Source: Cyclaneusma minus
Lineage: Eukaryota; Ascomycota; Leotiomycetes; Marthamycetales; Marthamycetaceae
Reading direction: 5' to 3'
DNA: 64,000 nt
Assembly (NCBI GenBank): GCA_037179335.1
Contig: JAKZHN010000038.1
Location: forward strand, 62,001 to 126,000
The notes beneath the pieces are model-generated. The model did not search any database, was not told the origin of the DNA, and saw only the letters and a program-made list of their open reading frames with translations. Made by a program: the position numbers and the translations under genes. Shown piece by piece: positions 33,737 to 44,271 of this stretch. Numbering within the stretch: the first letter of the stretch is position 1; each line of letters starts with the position of its first letter.

Positions 33737-34391
33737 ATGGACTCGGAATCAAACATCTTGCAGCCTCACGTCGTCCAACCCAGCGCAGCACACAGTCATA
33801 CCGTCATCCTCCTACACGGCCGCGACAGTACTGCCACCGAATTTGCGGCCGAATTCTTCGAGAGTCAAGCGTCAGACGACAGAACACTCCCCGAGACCCC
33901 CCCAGGGCGTTTCCCACGTCGAAATGCCGCCTGTCAGCTATGTCGCTTTGGCGGGGAAATGTCACAATGGTTTGACATGTGGGATGTCGCCGATCCTTCA
34001 AAAAGGGCAGAAATTCAGAAAGAAGGTCTTGGAGAGTCGGCCTCCTACATCGCAGAAGTCATCGCAAAGGAAAGTCTCTTCGTTTCGACCGAGAAGATCA
34101 TACTCGGCGGCATTAGCCAGGGATGCGCTACGGCAGTCGTGTGTTTGCTACGCGGCAAGCATAAGCTCGGAGCATTCATCGGCTTCCAAACTACCACAGA
34201 CTGCGGTGTTTGTTGCCCACTGCGCGGACGACGAGGTGGTGCCTATCGAGAATGGACGGAGGCTATTCGAGAAGCTGGAGGGCCGTGGATTGGATGTTAG
34301 CTGGAAAGAGTACCGGGATGGAGGACACTGGTTCAACGAGCCGCAAGGTATGTATAGACGATTTGGTACACTTCAGAAGTACTGGCGTTAG
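33737..34391 (+). pseudogene. Acyl-protein thioesterase/carboxylesterase-like pseudogene
   Basis: An alpha/beta-hydrolase of the phospholipase/carboxylesterase type can be followed only by switching frames. Frame 1 (33737-about 33900) has HTVILLHGRDSTATEF. The next 45 nt look out of frame relative to family members, beginning at a run of seven C. The first frame returns with GGEMSQWFDMWDV and the nucleophile elbow ILGGISQGCATAV, to about 34185. There the expected tract after GAFIGF is missing and the frame changes; VFVAHCADDEVVP (catalytic Asp region) and YRDGGHWFNEP (catalytic His) follow. A further shift near 34350 displaces IDDLVHF, and KYWR closes the gene. No canonical introns explain the shifts. 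Sequencing error at several sites is the alternative, but the internal deletion argues for decay. Confidence 0.75.
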
Positions 34392-35347
34392 TACAATAGG
34401 GCTACAATTGATACTATATAAGTTTTAAGTGCTTCATGTTGTGTTCGAATTGATTTGAGGTTCAGTTTCGATCAATGCACTACTAACCGTCCCCTGGCTC
34501 GTGCTTGCACTTGCACACAAGCGGTATGGCGACCTTTTTCCAACACCAGACGACATAAAAGTGGGTTGACATGGGACGACTCAAGCTCCAGTCACGATGG
34601 AACGGACTGGCGAGACATGCGATGTTGGTCATCGTCGCATCGCTGTCGCTGCCGCGGCCTCCGTCTCGCATGACGGCATCTGGTTCGCGGGTATTTTTGG
34701 GAAGGAGCACGTCGTGTTATGCGCATGCAAGGTAGGTCCAGAGGTGAGAAGGCTTTGGTATGTATGTGTTCATTCTGGTTGTGTTGGAGCGTCATCCATC
34801 GTCTATGCCATACCGATTGGCCGTGTTTCGCGTTGCACAGGAGCACACAGGAGGGATGAGGCACGACTGGCTCTGACTGCTGATTCCTTGCGACTTGCAA
34901 CCCTCCCTCTTTCTCTTCTCTTCGTCCACTCACCGCGTCTTTCTCTCCTACGTGCCAGCAGCCTCTGCCGGATCCCCAGCACCACGGCACACTCCCATCT
35001 CAGCATAATCGCCGAGGACCTCTCACACCCATTCCACGCCTGCACGATCCGGGGCTTACGAGTCTGCCCCTGCTTGTAAGGCTGCCAGAGTGCCTTTATT
35101 GCTGCACCCCGCAACTCGCATCCATATACCATATTAGCCAAAGACGCCTCCAGATCATGCTGCCTGCCGGGTGCCTGCCAGGTTCGCTGTTTTGATTCCA
35201 GGCCGTTCAGCCTCAAATGAGGGCCTCGTCAGCTGGTGCAAATCCCGGACGACCAGCATCCGAGCAACTAGTCTTTCAATATTGTCCAAACCCGACCGGC
35301 ACGTTGTGTGCGGGCCGGCCTGAAACGTGAAACGTTTATAAGGAACG
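34392..35347. other. Intergenic region
   Basis: No gene recognised. Overlapping frames on both strands (34592-35216) lack any family signature and look like chance openings. Confidence 0.4.
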
Positions 35348-37675
35348 ATGGCGGAACCGCAGCCGAGGAGATTGTTAAGGAGGAGACCGAAGAAGAGTAT
35401 CGAGCATTTGAGAACTGCTGCCGTTTTCGTGCCACAGCTGCCCACCGGACAAAAGAGTGAGAGGCCGCCGACGTCGAGGAGAAATACCTTTCAGCGCATG
35501 TTGGATCTGGAGAAACGGCTAAAGGTTTGCTACAGCCCTTGCACTAAACCCACATAACCTTCTTGTCTGTTTGATTTTGGACCTACGCTCATCACTTTCA
35601 TCTATCAGACGGACCGAGCTCAATCTTCTGCTGCCCCGCCGCTGTCCCCGCTACCCATTCCTCACACTACCGCAGAGGCAGATCATAGTGGAGCTGTTGC
35701 ACATCCTCCTCCCACACGGCCACTATTCTCGATAGGCAGGAAGCGTACTTCGTCGGCACCGCCAATGCCTCTGTCAATCCCCAGTCCCGAGAGGGAGAAC
35801 CCTACAAGCACCGTAGGGCCGGAGGGACCTGATGCTTCCGTGTTACCATCCCAAGATCTAGCTGTCAAGCCCCCAAACTCAACAACTGGACCCCCTGCCC
35901 AACAAACGGGTGTCGAGGATTCAGATTCATCTCTGTGCAACTCTCCCACGTGGTCGAACTTTGGTCTCAAGAAGAGGGATCGCAGTAGCAGTCGCAAAGC
36001 CAAAGACAGGAAGAAGCAAGAAAAGCATGCAGAAGGCAACGAATCGGACACAAAAGTTGCGCAGGCCAGCCGAAGGTCGAACCGTCTGAGCAAAGCCCCT
36101 CCAGTGACAACTAGAGGTTTTCCAAAACCTGCGCTCGGGGACAGGTTGCTCTCAGCGCCAGCCGTTGTCACCACATCATCTACTAGCACATCCCCCACCA
36201 AGAGCGCGTCAACTGCTGGCCATGAGACACCCGTTAAGTCAAGGTTCAGGGACAGGTTCTCTAGCAAAGGACGACATGCTTCGCTACCGGTGGAAGATAC
36301 GTCGCCCAATGGCGAGTTCATTGGCGGATTGAGATTGCGTCTGGCGAATGAAGAGAAAGCTTCCGAATTCAGACCAAAGACCCCAGAGTCGCAAGTCATA
36401 GGACAAGCTCTTACCACTTCACATTCGGAAGATGTTGAGAAAATCTCAACTCCGCAAGTGCCGAAGCCACCTAACCGAGTTACGGAATCGTTTGCCTCTC
36501 GGGTGGCTAGATACTCCTGGCAGGATTCTGAAGTTGATCTACCTGCCAGCATCCTCAAATCAAGGACCCCTGAGGACACTGTTGAGGTAGGGTCATTCGA
36601 GACTGCTGTTTCAAATCAATCCGAAGGGGCAAAATCTGGCGAAACAGAAATGTTGGGTGACCAGAGCAACAAGAAGGGAAATAGTCCAACTGGACTCTCG
36701 CCACAACAAAGGACGACAGAAAAGCCCGTCGACCCTTCTTCCCCTTATACACTGTCGAAGTCTGGTCCAGAGTCACGGACTCACCGCGACGGTCTGTCGG
36801 AGGCTCTTCCCGCATCAGGGTCAAGCTCAGCTACTATTGACTTGACGGATCACTCAGCAAATACTGCATCTTCCAGTAGCACTACCACGCCCGTCAACTC
36901 AAGACCAGCTTCAACCCGTCGTGTGATTACTCGAGATGCTCCGGATGGGCTGAAAGACAGTCCAAATAATCATCGGGACCAGTCGCCTAAGGCGGATCGG
37001 AATAGTCTTCCCATCAAAACCCCATCGGCCCTATCTCTACCAGACCAACCAGTAGCGCGACCCTCTCAAGACATCAGTTTCCTTCCAGAACTCAAACACC
37101 AGCCCCTCCTACGTCCGGCAAAGGCCCGCATCCAGTCCGAAAATGATATTGGAAGACTATCTGGGCGCAGAATTGCGCTTTCCGCTGCAGACCACAACGC
37201 TCATTCTTCGCCAGACTTCCCAAGTCCTCATCCTTACCGCGGCACCAACAGCAATGGCTCGCCCTCAGCCTCTAGCTCGAGGGTCAGCTTCAGTGGCGAC
37301 ATCAGCGAGAAGTCTGTCGGGACATCCAAAGCCCGCAAGCCCTCGCCTGCCTCCCAACGCCTGATGCCATTGTCATCAGGCAAGGGATCAGCCTCGCAGA
37401 CAGCACTCGCGCAACAGCAAAACGGGCCACCAATTGCAAAGATGTTTGTGATCTGCTGTTCGTGCAAGTTCTGGCACGACCTGCCGAGCAAGGTCTATGA
37501 AGCGATGTCGCGATCTGATGGGCCTAATGGAGCCCAGATGGTGGAAGACAAGGTGTTGGGGGTGAGCGGGAGGGTGACGACGGTTGTGGAGTGTCCGTGG
37601 TGTGGACATGGGATGCGGACGCGGTGCTGCGCTGGGTATGCCGCTGTGGTGCGGTTGTGTGAGCGGTTCCACTGA
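35348..37675 (+). CDS. Unknown disordered protein with C-terminal Cys-rich motif
   Basis: Two exons (35348-35524, 35609-37675) give 747 residues. The intron (GTTTGC ... TATCAG) is phase 0. The N-terminus MAEPQPRRLLRRRPKKSI is strongly basic. Residues 60-660 are Ser/Pro/Thr-rich and probably unstructured. Only the last 80 residues look folded: MFVICCSCKFWHDLPSKVYE (Cys675, 676, 678) and, 40 residues later, VECPWCGHGMRTRCCAGYA (Cys721, 724, His726, Cys732, 733). This pattern could bind zinc. I recall similar C-termini in other filamentous fungi, but I know no name or function. No transmembrane segment or catalytic motif is visible. Confidence 0.8.
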
Positions 37676-39027
37676 TTTTTGATGATTTCGATGAGTGTAT
37701 GAGGAATAATGAGTGGGCCGTGGCGTATTGGGCCAGAGGAAGTTAGTTGATGGACCAGCATGCATCGTTATGGAGGTGGCGTGGGAGCCGAAAAGCACAT
37801 TACATGGGGGATGCATATGCATTGTGAGTGGCTACTTTCGCTAACGGCAACACATTGGACCTTGATTTTGCTCGACGATATTGCATATTATTTATCTATT
37901 CTTTTTCGTCAACTTTGGTAATCAGGGGCAATGATGTTTGTTAACCAGGCATGGGCAATGAGAGATGGGAAGAAATGTCCCACTGGCTTGTAAATCACTG
38001 GGCTTTAGCATCGCTGGCTATCCAAATGTGAAGTTGCACTTCGAATGAAGGGAATCGCTAAATCGCATCTGGAGTTTTGAAATCGCATACAAACTAAGCC
38101 TGTTTAGTAATATATTTATCGCTCTAGATAATGATAAGTATTCCCAATCACTTCCAATACACCCAGTCACTTGGAATACTTCAAGTTATTTTGAATACTT
38201 CCAATTACTTGGAATCCTTGCAATTACTTGTAACACTTCCAGTTACTTGAAATATTCTCAATTATTTGGAATACTTCTAGTTATTTGGAATATTTCGAAT
38301 TATTTGGAATATTTCGAATTATTTGAAATATTTACAGTTATTAGGAATACTTCCAGTTACTTGAAATATTCTCAGTTACTTGCAATCTGTCTACAGGTAG
38401 TTATCGAAGAAAATAACTAAAGCCGCGGCATTCTTGAATACTGCATTTAGGCTTGGTCTGTATGCGATACATGTAGAATGGTTCAATGTTTCAGTTCTAC
38501 TCTAGCTGCAAAGTGAGTGTGCGTTGGCCGCTGACTCGCTCGGCACTGGCAGTGGAAAGTTGCAAGTCTGGCTTAAGTATTTTATAAATTTTATAAACCA
38601 CTTGCCACTACTGCGTGCATTTTCTTTCTTCAAAGGCTTCATGGATATGAGCAAAAATATATAAAAAAGCAAGTGGTGAGGCACGAGTACCTGTAGGCTG
38701 TAAGTCAGGATGTGATGCGTGGATGTGTTTGCAGAAAAAGGCTTGGCCTTACTTAGCCAAAACTAGCAAGCGCGCCTATCAATGTAGGTTTCCACGACAA
38801 GACCTTCCTTTAACCAAACAAAAGCTGTCCGCTCTCCTGGTTTCCTTAAAACCACCTTCACTCTCCATACAAGTTGCGTTCCGGATCTACACTGAATCAG
38901 GAGACCAAGTAACTCTGCAACAGGCGCAAGAAGCATATCTGTCAAAGCAGGTGAGCAAACTTGACCTAAGACAAGTCATATTACCTCGTGGGTTTATGCT
39001 GATCTTTGAAGCAACTGAGAGTACAGG
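37676..39027. other. Intergenic region with repeat array C
   Basis: AT-rich flank without a gene. It contains the 13-unit array at 38141-38387. Open frames at 38723-39027 show no family likeness. Confidence 0.5.
38141..38387. repeat. 19-bp tandem array, 13 units without indels (array C)
   Basis: Reading from 38141 in steps of 19 gives 13 consecutive units to 38387 with only substitutions. Consensus is YTTCCAGTTACTTGGAATA. Best-preserved units read CTTCCAATTACTTGGAATC and CTTCCAGTTACTTGAAATA. Each unit contains an inverted pair TTCCA ... TGGAA around a 6-nt spacer. Confidence 0.92.
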
Positions 39028-39710
39028 ATGGCCACCTCCAAGATTGAAGAGGTTGACGGTCAGGATGTCCAGAAGGAGATCTTCCTCCTCAGTCTCAACA
39101 TGCAACCATACTTGGACGAGTCATACTCGAGCCTCTTCGACGCCATATCCAAATCGTGCCGTATCAAGCGTGCACAGACTGCCACCGCCGCCGTTCGCTA
39201 CCTGGCTGCCAACAAGCCACATGGCATTCTCGTTACCGATTAAGCTCTCACCCAGAGGAAGAACCAGCCTGTTATGGCCAAAATACTGTCCTACATCCAC
39301 GACGGAGGTCGAGTTATCATCGGGCTTCACTTTACAAGCTTCACCCCATGGACGCCTTCGATACCCTCTTCCAGAACCTAGGAGTTCCTTGGGTACACGG
39401 GGATTATCACAGGACGAATTTTGGCTTCAATTCGGCTTCCCAGCTTCCGCCTGGCGTGAATCCCAAATCTATGCCAGCACCATTCAGCATGAAGTGTCTC
39501 CATGTCAAAAATGCTCGTCAGAGTGAGAAGATTTTCGGCCCGGTGGCAGGGGCGAAAACCCAATCCATGGTTTTTGCCCCTTCTTCCGTCGATGAAGCAC
39601 AGGCCGGGGTTGCTGGAGCAAAGTTGGGCAGTGGTTATCTGGCATATGTGGGCGATGTCAATGGAGAAGCAGGATCGAACAAAGTCATCCTCGCTCTGTG
39701 TGGCCTGTAG
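39028..39710 (+). pseudogene. Broken gene of unassigned family (nonsense plus frameshift)
   Basis: The ATG at 39028 opens a protein-like frame (LLSLNMQPYLDESYSSLF, then AAVRYLAANKPHGILVTD) that meets TAA at 39241-39243. The same frame remains protein-like past the stop (ALTQRKNQPVMAKILSYI, then GGRVIIGLHFTSFTP). It then shifts by one missing base at the CCCC run near 39345 to MDAFDTLFQNLGVPWVHGDY and on to VILALCGL with a stop at 39708-39710. I remember intact single-frame relatives in other fungi but cannot name the family; the alternating strand/loop pattern could suit a glutamine-amidotransferase-like fold. Two independent lesions indicate a pseudogene. No intron fits either site. Confidence 0.75.
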
Positions 39711-40646
39711 GGCCTCCATATGTGCCTTCAAATTGGGAGAGAGCATGCCCTGGCGACCAGAGACCCTCGTCTCTCTACACCACACAGTGGACTCGCCATT
39801 CCACCATGCACCGGATCATCTCGAGCCCACTCCGGGACCGATTTACGCATAGCATGGTAAATCCAGCATCAGACATCCCTGGAAATCGGAAATGCCAATT
39901 CACTTCACGAGCCGCTTTTCAACAAGACATTGCGTGTCCCTCGGATCGAAGATTTCTAACCAGTCGCATCATAAGGCTTTATGGCTGAAACTGGTCATGT
40001 GTTGGAAGCATGGAAAAAGGGTGCGGTCGGTTTGGAAGCTATTGCTAGCCCAGCGTATCAAGAGAGTGGAGATGTCAAGCTGTTTCTGGCCAGTGAATCC
40101 CCATCTCTACTCTGAACTCTTTGTTCACAAAATGACTGACTCTGTCGTTCTCTCGCTCATCTCTTTGGCTCTGCGACTTTGATAGACCTCCCCTCTTTCA
40201 TGCAATTTGCATCCACGAGCATCCACTACATGAATGTTCTTCCTCTCTAAGGCTGGAAAGATGGTGACGTAACAGTTGAAATAAAGTAGCGGTATCTTAA
40301 AAACCTATAACTCACAGCTTCAGGATTGGTTGATGGTAGTCACGCTCCTTGAACTTTCTACACCACAAAGCTCTCGAGCCTCGAAGATTTTGGACAGCTC
40401 GCTCCGACGTCGAACCTCGGCCCCGCCGACTTGCAGGGATCTCAAGCATGATAAGCCGAGCTGCCCCAGGTTTCTCATGTCAACCCCGGACCCAACATGC
40501 TCGCTCGCTCTCATTTATTCCCTACAATTCTTCGAAGTCCATGGCCTCCTCCGCGTTCCCTTTACTTCTCAATCCCTCCTAAACTGCGAACTCCACAATT
40601 ATCCTGAACCACCACTCTCCCACAACACCCCCCACCACAAATCACA
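39711..40646. other. Intergenic region with one small ORF
   Basis: ATG at 39981 opens a 44-codon frame to 40115 (MAETGHVLEAWKKGAVGLE ...) with protein-like composition. It may be a relic exon or a small peptide gene. The remainder is the promoter side of the nitronate monooxygenase gene. Confidence 0.35.
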
Positions 40647-41705
40647 ATGGCCTCACCCGCCCCCATAACCACCCCACTCACCACCCTCCTCAACATCCAA
40701 CACCCCATCCTTCTCGCTGGCATGGCCCGTACCTCCGGCGGCCCCCTCGCCGCCGCCGTCTCCAACGCCGGCGGCTTGGGCTGCATCGGCGGACTCGGCT
40801 ACACCCCCGACCGACTGCGTTCCATAATCCACGAGCTCAAAGCCAACCTCTCCTCGCCCTCTCTCCCCTTCGGCGTCGACCTCGCCCTTCCCAAAATCGG
40901 CGAAGGAGCCCGAAAAACAAATCACGACTACACCGAAGGCAAGCTCGACGAATTAATCACCGTGACTATCGAAGAAGGCGCAAAATTGTTTATTTCGGCT
41001 GTCGGGATTCCGCCACCGCACGTGGTAAAGAGGTTGCATGATGCCGGTATTCTGATTATGAATATGGTGGGCGCGCCGAAACATGCAAAGAAGGCGCTGG
41101 ATGCGGGTGTGGATATTGTGTGTGCGCAGGGCGGCGAGGGGGGTGGGCATACGGGGGATATTCCGAATAGTGTGTTGATTCCGGCTGTGGTGGATGTGGC
41201 TCGCGCGTACAAGCCGAAGATGTTGAACGGGCAGAGTGCGCTGGTTGTGGCTGCGGGGGGGATTTACAATGGACGTAGCTTGGCGAGTAGTTTGATGCAG
41301 GGTGCTGTGGGAGTTTGGGTGGGAACGAGGTTTGTGGCGAGTACGGAGGCGGGGTGCTCGAAGGCGCATAAGGAGGCGGTTGTGGAGGCGGGGTTTGAGG
41401 ATACGGTGAGGACGCTGACGGTTAGCGGGAGGCCGTTGAGAGTTAAGATGAATGATTGGGTGAAGAGTTGGGAGGACAGGCCGGAGGATATCAAGAAACT
41501 GACGGAGGCTGGGATCGTGCCTATCGAGAAGGACTTTGAGGATGGAAAGGATGTCGATATTCCGTTCTTGATGGGCCAGGTTGCTGGTGTCATCAAAGAC
41601 ATCAAGCCTGCGGGAGAGATCGTAAACGAGATGGTCCAGGAAGCCGCGCAAATGCTGGCTGTTGGGCAACAATACTTGGCTGCTGGAGTTAAGAGCAAGT
41701 TGTAG
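40647..41705 (+). CDS. Nitronate monooxygenase (2-nitropropane dioxygenase family)
   Basis: A single exon of 352 residues, the usual size. The FMN-dependent enzyme oxidises alkyl nitronates such as propionate 3-nitronate to aldehydes or ketones and nitrite. TIM-barrel marks are the N-terminal IQHPILLAGMARTSGGPLAA, SNAGGLGCIGGLGY, the active-site AQGGEGGGHTGD (His168), VVAAGGIYNGRSLA (phosphate binding) and GVWVGTRFVASTEA. The start ATG sits in a good context (CACAATGG), and no other in-frame ATG precedes the conserved N-terminus. The 5' half is strongly C-rich in third positions and the 3' half G-rich, an asymmetry not seen in the neighbours. No partner genes are adjacent. Confidence 0.95.
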   Translation: MASPAPITTPLTTLLNIQHPILLAGMARTSGGPLAAAVSNAGGLGCIGGLGYTPDRLRSIIHELKANLSSPSLPFGVDLALPKIGEGARKTNHDYTEGKLDELITVTIEEGAKLFISAVGIPPPHVVKRLHDAGILIMNMVGAPKHAKKALDAGVDIVCAQGGEGGGHTGDIPNSVLIPAVVDVARAYKPKMLNGQSALVVAAGGIYNGRSLASSLMQGAVGVWVGTRFVASTEAGCSKAHKEAVVEAGFEDTVRTLTVSGRPLRVKMNDWVKSWEDRPEDIKKLTEAGIVPIEKDFEDGKDVDIPFLMGQVAGVIKDIKPAGEIVNEMVQEAAQMLAVGQQYLAAGVKSKL

Positions 41706-42070
41706 GCTATTTATGAGTTATGTTCTTTCACGACTAGTCATGACTTTGGATCTGGGATGTTGGGTCTGTTGATGAATCCCTCGGAGGGGAAATGCAGCTG
41801 ATTATATTGTATGATAGCAAGGAATTTCGTGGCTTTTGTGAAGTAGCAAAGACCAGAACCACGCATAGTAAATGTACCACGTCCGCATATGATATCATCC
41901 ATCCCATGGTCGTTATATCATTCCCATAAACCCATATCGCTTGAACACCGGTGTCCTTTGCATGGCGAGCGCTTCGCATGCTTGTCTCAAAACTCCAATC
42001 CCCCAATGTCCCACGCCTAGCAAGCGTTCATTATTTTACTTCGAGACCAATCGCTCTTCGAGGCCTGTTC
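41706..42070. other. Convergent 3' intergenic region
   Basis: Short stretch between two convergent genes; nothing seen. Confidence 0.5.
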
Positions 42071-43381
42071 TCAGAAGTGAGGCAGCCTCGCGGGTACGAA
42101 ATCCTGGTCCGGCGGCTTCGTCTCGTTCGCTGGCCTTGAATCTGAGTGGGCTTTGTCTGATACTGTAGACCTCGTTAATGCCGCGGCCCCAGCGGCTTCT
42201 GTCTCAGGTTCCGGTGCTGGTATCTCCTCAACTTCTGGTTGTTGCTTCATATCCTCAGAGGCTTTCTCTGCAGAGCTCAAGCCCCTTTCGCGAGCCAGTT
42301 TCCCAGCCGCGTCTCGCTTTCTCTCCACTTCCTCGTCTTCTTCTCTTTGCAACCTCTCCTCCTCCCGTTGCAGATCCGTCATGGATGGCACTTCGACGAT
42401 TCTGGGGCTCTCCGGGCCGTCGTGGTCACTGGCTCTATTCCGATTCAGAGAAGGCCTAGAGTGGCTAGATGACTTTGTAGCGTCTGAGAGCGTGCGAGAG
42501 AGTGTGGAGTCGGTCCTCCGCTTACCCTTGCCTTTTTTCGTCTTGCCGCTGCTTCGATCGTCTGTTGCAGACATTGTGGTTCTTCGCGCGAGCACCATTG
42601 CGAATTCGTCGTCCAAGGGAACAGCGTCATCGACATCCTCATCACTCGGGAATAGATCACCCCTCGATCTAAAAGAGTCCGTCGTCTCGCCAGAGCTTTG
42701 GGTCGAGCTCCGTTTCCGAGCATGCTTCTGTTTCTTGGCGACCTCTTCGTCTGGCTCATCGTCATCTATAAGCGGCTCACGCTCCTCGGCAGCAAACAAA
42801 TCCTCTCTTGTAGCACCCGGGTGATCCTGTAAATCTGCTGCGCTGGGCTTATATCTCAATGTGCCACCGATTTTGAATGGCAAACGTCCTAGAAATCCGA
42901 AAGCGCTAGTACTCGGTATGACGGTTGGATCGGGCAATCCGTCTAATGTGCTCTTCCTCCTCGGGCCTCTCCCTCTGGTTCCATAGCTCATGCCGCGTTT
43001 CCTCCCCGGCTGTCGGTCCTCACTTCCAGCACCGCTGCCGGCCAGCAATCGATCCCACTCATTATTGCCCCAGCCCAGCAAGCCTTGTGTACTCCCACCG
43101 TCGCCCTCGTTGTCCCAGTCATCGTAGAAATCAAAGCTGAATTCCGCCTCGCCTCTCTGCCGAGCGCGCTCACGCGCTCGTCGCGCCCGTTCCTCGCTGG
43201 TTGGAAAGCATTTCCCCGTGCAATCCTGCAGGCCATGGGAGAAGTTGGAGAAGCAGGGATTTAGGTAGTTGTGGGTGAAGGACCAGATGCCCTCAGCGGC
43301 GGTTTCGGTTCCGGACTCGACATTCTGCGAGAATTGATTCCAGGTCTGGCGGATACGCGGGTCTTCGAGAAGCGGCGGCAT
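42071..43381 (-). CDS. Unknown conserved-looking charged protein
   Basis: A single exon of 436 residues; family not recognised. The N-terminal 130 residues look folded: RIRQTWNQFSQNVESG, FTHNYLNPCFSNFSHG and CTGKCFPTSEERARRARE, with aromatic EFSFDFYDDWDNE. The remainder is charged and probably disordered, with an EER-rich helix (REEERLQREEDEEVERKRD) near residues 335-355. Conserved-looking Cys residues are few (CFSNF, DCTGKC). No signal peptide, membrane segment or catalytic motif is seen. Start chosen at the ATG opening MPPLLEDP. Function unknown. Confidence 0.78.
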   Translation of the reverse strand: MPPLLEDPRIRQTWNQFSQNVESGTETAAEGIWSFTHNYLNPCFSNFSHGLQDCTGKCFPTSEERARRARERARQRGEAEFSFDFYDDWDNEGDGGSTQGLLGWGNNEWDRLLAGSGAGSEDRQPGRKRGMSYGTRGRGPRRKSTLDGLPDPTVIPSTSAFGFLGRLPFKIGGTLRYKPSAADLQDHPGATREDLFAAEEREPLIDDDEPDEEVAKKQKHARKRSSTQSSGETTDSFRSRGDLFPSDEDVDDAVPLDDEFAMVLARRTTMSATDDRSSGKTKKGKGKRRTDSTLSRTLSDATKSSSHSRPSLNRNRASDHDGPESPRIVEVPSMTDLQREEERLQREEDEEVERKRDAAGKLARERGLSSAEKASEDMKQQPEVEEIPAPEPETEAAGAAALTRSTVSDKAHSDSRPANETKPPDQDFVPARLPHF

Positions 43382-43983
43382 ACTTGGAGCACGCGAAAAT
43401 TGCGATGCATCGGATCAGAATGAAACAATGGGCAGTGGCTATATCGTGCGACAGCGCCGAGGAAGGGTCGGGAGCCTTCGAGGCTGTCGGCTGAGCGAGG
43501 GGTGAGGCTGCGCGGGCGGATGGAAGAGATCGGTTTGCCAGAGCTTGGGATCTCACTGATCCGATATGGGGATGCTGGCGGTGAGCGAGAGGTCGGGTTC
43601 ACTGGTCGCAGTCAATGAGAGTCTTAGTGAAAGCGCCCGAGGGCAGACTGCAATCTTGCGACACTTATCGCGACGGCGCCAACACGTGATGTAGCTTAGG
43701 TAGGTAGTACATGTAGGTACCTAGATATCTTCTTCGCTTCAGTCCCCGCTTCATTCCTCCCACATGTGGCCTCATTTTGACATTTGCATAAGACATGCAA
43801 CACATGCTTTGAGTCGCTTCATGCAGGGAACAAATCGCTATGCAATAATTTCCCCTTTCGCAAGGCACGCTGCAATCCGCGAACTCGGCATTTCCCCTCC
43901 AACTGGCAATCTTCTGACCCTGGCGATACGCCCAAATAGCGATTCTGGACTACATGCCGATCTTGTAAACTTTTCATCAAACG
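43382..43983. other. Intergenic region
   Basis: Promoter side of the preceding - strand gene. No other feature is seen. Confidence 0.4.
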
Positions 43984-44271
43984 GTGTATTTGGCTGATAG
44001 TTCAGTTGACGCAGAGGAGCCGTTTGCTGACCTTGAGGTGCAGGATTGTTGGTGTGCGAAGGCCTTGATGCAGCTTTTGGAGAAGCGGACTAGTCCGAAT
44101 GATAGGGGTAGGTATTGTGTGGTGATGAAAAGGGGGTACAAGTGTACGGCTTGTGAGAAGGGCTTTCTTTGGTTTCAGAATCATTATTATACGGAGGAGC
44201 TGGATGAGGTCTGTTACAGTGACCTTGTGGCTAAGCAGCGAGCTTTCTGGGCAAGGCGCTTTAGGCCTTGA
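43984..44271 (+). other. Possible coding fragment with CxxC motif
   Basis: An open frame without an ATG start ends at 44271. Its last 70 residues look protein-like (DCWCAKALMQLLEKR, GYKCTACEKGFLWFQ, AKQRAFWARRFRP). A CAG acceptor at 44016-44018 could begin an exon here, but no upstream exon with an ATG was found. It may be a gene remnant or a chance frame. Confidence 0.25.

Noticed and set aside
34592..35216. Overlapping ORFs of 130-160 codons on both strands
   Set aside because: Composition looks random, there are no splice-consistent extensions and no known motifs.
43984..44271. Zinc-finger gene
   Set aside because: One CxxC pair in a frame without ATG is not enough; kept only as a possible fragment.
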